Positions 56,450 through 64,000 of a stretch of 64,000 nt of DNA are shown one piece after another. The notes beneath the pieces were generated by a model that saw only the letters and a program-made list of their open reading frames with translations, was not told where the DNA came from and did not search any database. The DNA comes from Euborellia annulipes (Eukaryota > Arthropoda > Insecta > Dermaptera > Anisolabididae), in NCBI GenBank assembly GCA_023213315.1, contig JAKCPI010002905.1, positions 19,619 through 83,618 of the forward strand, given 5' to 3'. Numbering within the stretch: the stretch's first letter is position 1; every line of letters begins with the position of its first letter. The position numbers and the translations under genes are program-made.

Positions 56450-56573
56450 TTTTTTTTTTTTTTTTTTTTTTTTTTTTGGAATGGGTGCATAAGGTCCGAA
56501 GACCTATAATGACCAATAGTCACATGCAGCCAGGAAGAAAATAAAAACAAAAGGAGAAGCATAAAGGGGAAAC
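56450..56573 (-). other. LINE 3' UTR and poly(A) tail
   Basis: Downstream of the reverse transcriptase stop the minus strand has about 95 nt ending CTTATGCACCCATTCC, then an uninterrupted run of 28 A (56450-56477). This marks target-primed retrotransposition. Confidence 0.8.
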
Positions 56574-57773
56574 TCAACTGCGGGAACTGAGAAGATGCCT
56601 GTTGAGGTTAGACTTGAAAGTCTGAAGATTGTAGGTTTTGGGGAAGATAGACGCAGGGAGCTTGTTCCAATCACGGGAGGTCATGGGGACAAAGGAAGAA
56701 TGAAATTGGTTTGTTCTGTTAGTCGTGATCTGAACAGCATAGGGATGCTGGGAAGATGCCTCTCTTGTGTTCCGTGAATATGTTGCATTGGGTGGGATAA
56801 TTGATTTTAATTCGGCAGAGCATTGACCATGGTAATACCTGTAGAAGAGAGATAGTGCAGATACTCTTCTTCTATGATCTAGTGACTGTAAGGATGCAGT
56901 AAGGGTAGAATCACCTATCAGTCTAATTGCACGCCTCTGTATGGCTTCCAAGGAGGAGAGAGCGTCTTTCGACGCCCCTCGCCAAAGGTGGGAACAATAT
57001 TCAAGACACGGCCGAATTTGGGCTTTATAGAGGATTAGGAGTTGTTGGGAGGAAAAGTAACGCTTCGTTTTGTATAGGAAACCCAATTTCCTTGCGGTAG
57101 ATTTAACCACAGAAGAGATGTGGTTGCTCCAGGAGAGATCAGATGTAACTGTCACTCCCAGAACAGAAAATGAATCTTTGAACTCGAGACTATTATTGCT
57201 GTAAATAAGGGGAGGGCAAATCCTATTTTTTTGTCTAGAAATTAAACAACATTGGGTTTTTTGGGAATTGAATTTTACTTGATTGAGGTTTCCCCATTCC
57301 TCCAAGAGACCAAGATCATCATTTATCGACGACACAGCCCCCAGACGACCAGTGGATGAGGTTTCACCAGTCCTGACTGAGTGCAGGGTACTGTCATCAG
57401 CAAAGCAATGAATTGGGTTGGAGGTTACTCCCATGAGATCGTTAATGTACATAAGGAATAGGGTGGGAGAGAGGACAGAACCCTGGGGAACACCTGCGTT
57501 GATTGAATGCGGAATAGAAGACACACCGTCGACTACAACCGAGATCTTTCGCTCCGTTAGAAAGCTCTTGATCCACTGGCACAGCTCAGAGGATAGGCCA
57601 AAAGATGGAAGTTTAGCATAAAGATTTTTATGCCATACCTGATCGAAAGCCTTCGAAATGTCAAGAGCAACTGCAATAGTTTCCCCTTTCATTTCCATGG
57701 CTTTGTTCCAGAGGTGTGTGACAAAGCTCAAAATATCCCCAGTCGAACGAGCATGCCTGAAACCATATTGCCT
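56574..57773 (-). pseudogene. 5'-truncated CR1/jockey-type LINE reverse transcriptase
   Basis: A 399-codon open frame starting RQYGFRHARSTGDILSF and preceded in frame by TAA, so the endonuclease and N-terminal RT are absent. It carries RT motif A (ALDISKAFDQVWH), motif B (GVPQGSVLSPTLF), YINDL, the catalytic FADD, LGVTVTSDLSW and the C-terminal IRPCLEYCSHLW/LEAIQRRAIRL signature typical of CR1/jockey-clade non-LTR elements. No internal stops, so the copy is young. Truncation at the 5' end and a poly(A) tail are the normal outcome of LINE insertion; it cannot be autonomous. No clear target duplication was found. Confidence 0.9.
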
Positions 57774-58892
57774 TTAAGAAATAATTTTTGATGAATGAAT
57801 AAGGAAATTTGGAAATTTATCAGGATATTATTTATTTAAATTTTGAATATTGAATTAATCATAACACAATTTTTTTGATTATTTATTAAATCATAAAAAA
57901 ATAATAGATCCCCGAGACGAAATAAAATGCTTGGTTTGTTTGAACGTTGTAGTCCTCAATTCTCTTGTTATTTGATGGTAGGTTAGAAATATAATATTTT
58001 GTGCAAGCACAACTGAACCTACGAGGAGAATTAGAAAATTCAAACCAATATTTGAGTCCAAGTCTCAATCCGTCAAAAAGGGGCATTCGTGTCGAGGTGA
58101 GAACCAAACCAGATTTTCATTTTCATAAAAGACATGTCTTCAAATCCTAGTTTGATTCTTTCAATTCTTCTAAACTGAGGCTTTGTAGACTCAAACTAAG
58201 CGTTCGATTCCGACTCGGGTCTATTATTAAAATGAAGAACTTTCTTACAAGATTGATATCAGGACGTTCAAAAAAGACCATGACTGACACACACACACAG
58301 TAGAACGAATGGTTAAAATTTTATCAAAAATTGAGATAAATCATTTTGTTCCTACATTGATGATTTGAATCTTTATTTCCTCTACAGTGATTCTCATACG
58401 AATATGAAAAAAGAAAAATTAATACTGGATAATAGGAATTTGTTTTGAAAAATGTTAGTTTTCAAAACATGGTCCCAAGATAAATGAAAGGAAGATGATT
58501 GTTTTTACTGGGCATGTGATACTCTAACCAGGTACCCTATATTCGACTCCGCAGTGGTTATGCTACAACGTATAATGGAATGTCCCTGGTCAAAACGCGT
58601 CAAAACAATAAGAGAAAATTTAATTTTTCCCAAATATGTTTCTAAAAATTTATTCTTAGGCAGTCAGTGTGTTTTAAGTTACACAAGCTATAGCTTAGAG
58701 CCCCCCACTTTAATAAGAGTCACAAAAAAATATTGTTGGAGAAGATATAAGATTCTTATCCCAGACTCCAACTTGGCTTTTAAAAATGGAGATAATAAAT
58801 TGACTCTCCAATCTTCAGAAAAGCAAAGGTTTTTTTTTCACTTTTTAGGAAAAAGAAATTTCACTATCACTCATATGTTTGTTATCTATTAA
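57774..58892. other. Intergenic between LINE and P450
   Basis: No supported gene. AATAAA on the minus strand at 58649-58654, about 240 nt after the P450 stop, is a plausible polyadenylation signal. The plus frame 58554-58892 shows no domain. Confidence 0.4.
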
Positions 58893-59074
58893 TTAGTTTG
58901 TTTCCGTTGTTTTGCGATGTTTAAAGCCCAACCAGAAGCCGTTATCAGATGTATTTCCTCCTCCTTTAGCTGATAATTTCATCGGGTGTTCTGTCTCTTC
59001 CACGAATGTCACCTCAAAACTCTTCAATAAATGAAACAAAACTAGTTTGACTTCCATCTTCGCAAATCGATTAG
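58893..59074 (-). CDS. P450 last exon
   Basis: Acceptor TTTTTTTAG then CTAATCGATTTGCGAAG; codes (A)[19 protein letters not shown] and ends ...[11 protein letters not shown] at 58893-58895. It completes the heme-binding segment and the L helix. Its C-terminal tail is slightly basic. Confidence 0.85.
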
Positions 59075-62000
59075 CTAAAAAAAGAAAGTAGCATTAAAAC
59101 AGGGAAATAATCAATTGGTGGAAATGTAAATTATCGAGAAAATAAAATTAATTATTAAATGTTGAGCAAAAATTCGGTACGGGGTGTGTCCAAAAAAGTT
59201 TTCTCTTCAAAGCAATGGCTCTTTAACAGATTTGAGTATTAAATTTAGTTACCAATACAGGATCGTGGTCCGACTCCAAATGGCAGATAAGCATAAGGAT
59301 TGATTGTGGATTTATTTTCTTCACTAAATCTCTCAGGAATGAATTTTTCCGGCTCTGGAAAATATTCCGGATCATGATGGAATCCATATGGAGAGATCAG
59401 GACTATCGATCCGGGTTCAATTGTCACTTGAGGACGAACGCCATTTGATGGGATGGTGTATCTTTTGGAACACTCGCGATCGATGAGTGGAAAAACAGGT
59501 TGGTATCTTTGAGATTCTAAAAAAAATAAATAATTATAACAAATAATTAAAAGATGGGACGATTTCTTAAAAAATCAAATCAAATTAAAATTTGCCCTAA
59601 ACGTTTAAAATGTTAACCGAATGGAAAGACCTGAGTGCTTGCGGCCAGGGCCGGATCTAGGGGGGGGCAGTGGGTGCCTGTGCCCCGGGCGGCAGATATT
59701 AGGGGGTGGCAATTAAAGAAAGATTTACTAAAAAAAAAAGGTGAAATGATATGAATTTTGTATAGAAAATTTTAAGGAGGGGCGGTAAATTAAATTTTGC
59801 CCCCCCCCTTAAAAATCTCGTAGTTCCGGTTCTGCCGTTTATTTATACCATTTGGTATCCAAATGATTTAAATAAATTCATAGAACTGTTGGGTTTCGAA
59901 ACCGAGCCCCGTGGCTTTTAAGACTATTATTATTGACATTTAACAACAACTTTAGAATCTGGGCCACGGGGAGGGGACCAACATGTAATGTTTTATTTTT
60001 TCACGGGATAATGATCCGAAGATCACCAACTCCAACTGCAGTTAGGCACAGAACCCAAGAATCTCCTGCAAGATGTTTTCATGTCTTTTTTCTGTAATGA
60101 AGTAGGCCCTAATTACTGAAATGTTCGGCCACCTGCCAGTTGTTGAAATTTGAAATATAATAAAAAGATGTATGATGAAAGAAAAGGAGAAATTTTTTTA
60201 GCAAATTTATAAATATTTTCATGGAGAGACGATTTGAGTGTTCTTTCACAAGTAGATAGGTGTAAAAATGTATAATACGAGACAAAGGGCTGTCAATAGA
60301 TTGTATCTTGTATTGTATTGGTCAGACGTTATGACCTGCATATAACAAAAGTAACAAATGCTACGGGTTTCTGCTTATACTATACATAGACTCAGCTCTC
60401 AACAATCAAAAATTTTGACTAAAAATGGATCAATAAAATTTATCCTAAACCTTTAAAATGTTAACCGAATGGAGAGACTTGAGTGCTGTGCGACAGTCAC
60501 ACCAGATTTTTTTTTGATTCAGGGGATCTCTAAAAGTGTATATCTATCAAATTCTCGATATCGAAATTTAACAAAAAAGATCCAGATCTAGGCACATTTA
60601 TTTATATCAAATATCAAATTAATATGAATAAATTTTCTACGGCCGGGGAAGGATATAAAATTGATCTTACCATTTAAAAACATTTCTAAATAGTTCATTT
60701 TATTTAGAATTTCATAATTGATCTTTCCATTATTTTCTTCTAAGGTGTCTTTTATCTCAAGATATAATTTTTCCTGAAATTCCGGATATGCTCCCAAATG
60801 GTGAAGTGCGAACGTCACAGTTGTAGAAATTGTATCAAAACCACCGACAAAAAATATTAGAGCTTGTGCTAGCATTTCATCATCGGTGATAACTAAAAAG
60901 TATTTTTTAATTATTAGTAAAATTAACTTATTATACATACTGTATATATTATACTTAAAATAATATAAGGGATAAAGACTTGAGGTGGTAGCCAGAGGGG
61001 AGGAGAGTTGACCTAAATGAAACTCTCAGATCTCATAAAATTTAGGTCAACATTCAATCAAATGTTGTGAAATTTGTATGGATGTCACTTTTTCCTGTCC
61101 TAATCATTATAATCTACGGCCACTTTCTATTTTCATAATTTTGTCTTTGATTTTTTTTTTCTCAGTGGATGGAAATATCCTCAAAAGAAAGAAAAAAACA
61201 TTATTTTCAAATGAAAATCTCAAGATAATGTTATATTAATAGATTTTTGTGCGCTGTCTATCTATTAAAATTGTAGATAGGAGGTAATGTCAGAATATAT
61301 ACACTAACAAGTGTTTTAATATCAATTCACCTTCTGATTCGTGTTTTCGTTTCTCGCGTTCTTCTTTTGTGGCTTCCAACATCAAATGGATCATATCTGG
61401 ACGAATAATTCCTTTTTCTCTTCTTGTTGTGATATTATCAGTGAATATTCTTTGGAAAAAATTAACAGCTTTTGCTGATAAAAGACCTTCTGAAAAAACT
61501 AACTAGAACAAAAATAAAATTAGTTTAAAGATTATATTTGAAAAAAAAAAAAAAATCTTAATTTAAATATTTTTATAAACTATAAGAGGTAAATGAGACC
61601 TCTTCAGTTCAGTAAAAACAATAAAGAAACTTATATTAATGAAAGCTGCCAGTCTTTCTCCTTATAGTAAAATGCACGTGATTTTGCGGTAATTAAATTT
61701 AAGCAAAGGTGACAAGGAATTCAAGAGTGAATTCACAGATTAGAAGGTAAAAACAACTATTAATTTTATTTAATTATAAAAATTTTTTAACATCACTATT
61801 GATTGTAATGGGAATACATTCATGAAAATGATATCCCTTCATTGAGGAAGACTGGCAGGATTGGCGTTTGAAATGGGAGAAAAATAAATAAAATATAAAT
61901 TTCTATATTTTATTATTACTGAACTGAAAAGGTCTCACGGATCCACCTCTTCCTGATATATCTACAGGTCTGTATGATGCCATCTTAAATATATATGTGG

Positions 62001-63059
62001 TCTAATATTGGAATATAAGGCGGAGACCAATAATAAAAGGAGCTATTAGCCTATTTTTTCTGTTAAATGTTCATTCTTAATCTCAAGATAGTCCAAACCT
62101 GGACCAAAAAGTTGAGGGAAAAAAAATATTTAAAAGAAAAAATATAATAATAGATGCATTTTTACTTTCTCTTGCCTACTAGGTACGTCGGGAAATGAAT
62201 CTATATATGTAATAGATATAGAGAGAAAGTATTGGATTCATGTCAAAAAATCGATGTCGAGAATTTGATGGATATACACGTTTTGAGATCCCCTGAATCC
62301 AAAAAAGTGGATTTCGCGACATGGTCTGTCTGTCTCTGTTCAATTTAAAGGATGAAGGAATTGAGTTACGAGGTGGAAATTTTATATTTAAGTTGGACAC
62401 CTTCCTAGGGCGAGAATATGCTTTTAAACAAAATCGGCCAAAAAGTATTAGTACTTTACTGAAGTAGTTCTTCAGTTTTTTCGATTTTCTCAAAATTCGC
62501 TCCAAAGATTTTGACTAAAATTGATAAATCAATTATTTTTTAGATGCTCTTTAAAATGTATATTCTCATTTTGCCATTGAAATCTTTTGAAGACCACTTT
62601 ACTCATGTACTTCTTAGGAAAGATAGGAGAAATGCCATGGAAACAAAATATAAATATCTTCCCACTGAATTCAAATATACCGTACTGTTGGAACCTAAAT
62701 ATATGTTGACACAAAAATCTGGTGAGACAAGCACAGTACACAACTTTCTCTTGCCCTTAGGTAAGACAAAGTTGTGTGCTCTGCGCCAGTCACACCAGAT
62801 TCTTTAATTGGTCAACAGAATCTATATAGAATACACAAAATTTTAATCAATACCCTCAATAAAAATGGCGATATAAATCCTAATGGAATTTTAAGCCAAC
62901 GAAGTCCAGAAGTAAAATCCATCAAATCTTTGCCCATAACGTAGAATTCGTTTTCGACGTTGTTGACGGCATCCACTTCCATTCCAAAGGCGGTTGTTGC
63001 AATTGCATCATTCGTGAAACGGTTTATCAAATTCTTTACATCCTCCTTGAAGACTCCAC
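58893..63059 (-). CDS. Cytochrome P450, CYP3-clan-like, C-terminal 347 residues (5' end outside window)
   Basis: A microsomal-type monooxygenase; CYP3-clan members oxidise xenobiotics and lipophilic endogenous substrates at the ER. Five minus-strand exons: 62854-63059, 61331-61502, 60671-60892, 59253-59516, 58893-59074; all introns are GT-AG and phases agree. Motifs in order: [18 protein letters not shown] (clan 3 style), [24 protein letters not shown] (I helix), YLEMFLN|ESQRYQP (ExxR, created across the 60671/59516 splice), FIPERF (PERF), [21 protein letters not shown] (heme loop, Cys ligand). Two departures: the I-helix GGFDTI has Ile after Thr where Thr/Ser is usual, and the Gly after CI is Ala. 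About 150 N-terminal residues (anchor, C helix) are upstream of 64000. Introns host HP, hAT-like and SINE insertions. Confidence 0.9.
59253..59516 (-). CDS. P450 exon with PERF and heme cysteine
   Basis: 87 codons between two split codons; [20 protein letters not shown] to [11 protein letters not shown]. Donor G|GTAACT at 59252. Starts with AA, which joins the G of the previous exon to make the Glu of ExxR. Confidence 0.88.
59646..59834. mobile_element. hAT-like MITE in P450 intron
   Basis: CAGGGCCGGATCTAGG and GTAGTTCCGGTTCTG are inverted ends; the interior has GCCCCGGGCGGCAG and G/C runs. No matching 8-bp flanks were found. Confidence 0.5.
59836..59920 (-). repeat. SINE family 1 fragment in P450 intron
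   Basis: TTTATACCATTTGGTATCCA, AATGATTTAAATAAATTCAT and GGTTTCGAAACCGAGCCCC-like sequence follow the reversed head order, much diverged. Confidence 0.45.
60484..60590. mobile_element. HP-family deletion derivative in P450 intron
   Basis: GTGCTGTGCGACAGTCACAC with CAGATTTTTTTTTGATTCAG joins the hairpin end directly to GGGGATCTCTAAAAGTGTAT of the opposite end, the same junction as at 28121. About 100 nt remain. Confidence 0.6.
60671..60892 (-). CDS. P450 exon with I helix
   Basis: 73 codons between split codons; [20 protein letters not shown] to MNYLEMFLN. Acceptor TTTTTAG|TT at 60893, donor G|GTAAG at 60670. Confidence 0.88.
61331..61502 (-). CDS. P450 exon (G-H helix region)
   Basis: 57 codons plus one base; [20 protein letters not shown] ... 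[20 protein letters not shown]. Acceptor GTTCTAG, donor AAG|GTGAAT. The RPDMIHLML piece matches the usual RxDfxxlLm of clan 3 P450s. Confidence 0.85.
62161..62808 (+). mobile_element. HP-family element, full length, in P450 intron
   Basis: CTTTCTCTTGCC to GTCACACCAGATTC. Carries AAGTATTAGTACTTTACTGA, ATGCCATGGAAAC (decayed X-box) and the terminal hairpin. It lies antisense to the P450 and its hairpin ends 45 nt before exon 62854-63059. Confidence 0.8.
62854..63059 (-). CDS. P450 first visible exon (F-helix region)
   Basis: Two bases of a split codon, then [20 protein letters not shown] to [10 protein letters not shown], 68 codons, donor AGG|GTATTG (weak), acceptor ATTTTTTAG at 63060. Confidence 0.85.
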
Positions 63060-64000
63060 CTAAAAAATAATATTTCAGGTCACACTAATTCAATTTACAA
63101 GATAAATCAATCTTTATTTTAAGTTATTGAAGTCTCTGCAAGGGAGATATAGGTCTCGACTCGTGGATTAGAGGTCAGGTCTGTCCCAAGAGGAGAAAAT
63201 TTATTTTTTACAATTACCAATTAATTTTGAAAAAAATAGTGACGAGGAGTCTAAACGAGATGCCAAAAGAGTCCTTAAAAACAAATTAACATGTGAATTA
63301 CAAGTGAATCGTTTATTTCAGTAACCGGCCAATGAGCAGAGCATTTTTATTGAAATTGATTTTATAACAGAATCAGTATCTCATATTATATCAATATATA
63401 TACATTTTTGTACAAATTCCCGTCATCTGTCATTCTGTTTTGATGTTTTTTTTAATAGAGAGGGCAGATGCGAGAATTCAAATTTTGATTTATTCTTGTT
63501 CAAATAAAAATATTTTTGAATTTGTTAAAATTTTTGAATTTTTGAAAAAAATATAATTTATAACATGAGATTTTGTTAAAAATCTTAAAATACATCAAAA
63601 TTTAGAATTTAACTTCAAAAAGAGTAGTTTTTTTTACTGAAAAATTGCAGAAGCCGCCATGGGTACAATTTTTTTGAAGAAATAAATATTTTAATTTTAA
63701 TTACAGGTAACATCCACTTCGATAAGTTGTTATCTAATATTGTAAATTTCTATACTAATATCAAATATCTGAAGAATGTTTCTCTTTTGTTTTTCTAAAA
63801 AAAGAAAAAAAAAATTTTAATCTACATGTAGGTGACACTTTTCTGAAATAAACGATTCAAGTAATCAGTTATGTTTATGTTCCTATCTTATCATTATTTT
63901 TTAGATAATCTATCTATTTGCTGTTTGTTTTTATTAATATTAAACATTATGATTCCTCATATTTTTAGCTACATAAAAGTGGGACTGCCTGTTTATCTAA
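63060..64000 (-). other. P450 intron, SINE family 2-like piece at 63131-63290
   Basis: No further P450 exon (no WxxxR C-helix) was found up to the window edge. GGTCTCGACTCGTGG...GAGGAGTCTAAACGAGATGC and CAAAAGAGTCCTTAAAAAC resemble the family-2 SINE order. Confidence 0.5.

Noticed and set aside
58554..58892. 112-codon plus frame just beyond the P450 stop
   Set aside because: Antisense to the probable P450 3' UTR, no domain or start context.
62179..62505. 108-codon minus frame (and relatives at 11537, 20111, 27569)
   Set aside because: Repeat-derived: all are readings of the HP element and are not conserved as protein between copies.
1..64000. CRISPR array, bacterial operon or prophage
   Set aside because: No spaced direct repeats with unique spacers, no prokaryotic gene structure; splice sites and SINE/LINE content show a eukaryotic genome.
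63060..64000. Search for the upstream P450 exon with the C-helix WxxxR
   Set aside because: No frame with the motif or matching phase was found; the exon must lie beyond 64000.

Overview
This window looks like AT-rich metazoan, most likely arthropod, genomic DNA. Reasons: short GT-AG introns in a CYP3-clan-like cytochrome P450, a CR1/jockey-type LINE copy with a poly(A) tail, two tRNA-derived SINE families, many hAT-, pogo- and mariner-like non-autonomous elements, and abundant microsatellites and homopolymers. There are no operons, bacterial promoters or CRISPR arrays. A crustacean (for example a copepod) would fit the P450 and LINE protein style, but that is inference.

Coding content is sparse. 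The best-supported gene is the P450 on the minus strand at 58893-63059: five exons with consistent phases and GT-AG borders rebuild 347 C-terminal residues, including a GGFDT I-helix motif, ESQR (ExxR), PERF and an FGVGPRSC heme loop; its 5' exons lie past position 64000. A second likely coding exon at 31582-31793 (+) follows a strong polypyrimidine/AG acceptor and encodes Ala- and Gln-rich tracts ending in TGA, as in last exons of developmental transcription factors. A weaker minus-strand exon candidate is at 53131-53310. The remaining long ORF (56574-57773, minus) is a 5'-truncated LINE reverse transcriptase with a 28-nt poly(A) tail.

Between 1 and about 55000 the window is repeats alternating with GC-richer islands of apparently single-copy sequence (for example 2515-2935, 10200-10520, 24290-24610, 39530-39920, 42000-42420, 44200-44610) carrying clustered TAAT/TTAATTA sites. 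This is the look of a developmental-gene regulatory landscape, probably that of the gene ending at 31793, though conservation cannot be tested here.

The dominant repeat is a ~560-740 bp non-autonomous element (called the HP family here). One end is a CTTTCTCTTACC...GAGAAAG palindrome and the other a ~115-nt hairpin starting AATCTGGTGTGAC. It occurs more than a dozen times in both orientations, and many copies carry a near-perfect RFX X-box (GTTGCCATGGTAAC type). hAT-like MITEs with 8-bp target duplications sit at 35832, 52206, 19023 and 17077. A third recurrent theme is a short motif CTGAWGA-hairpin-GAAA found at a dozen loci, several inside long inverted repeats; it resembles a hammerhead-ribozyme core such as those of Penelope-like elements and is the most interesting unexplained signal in the window.
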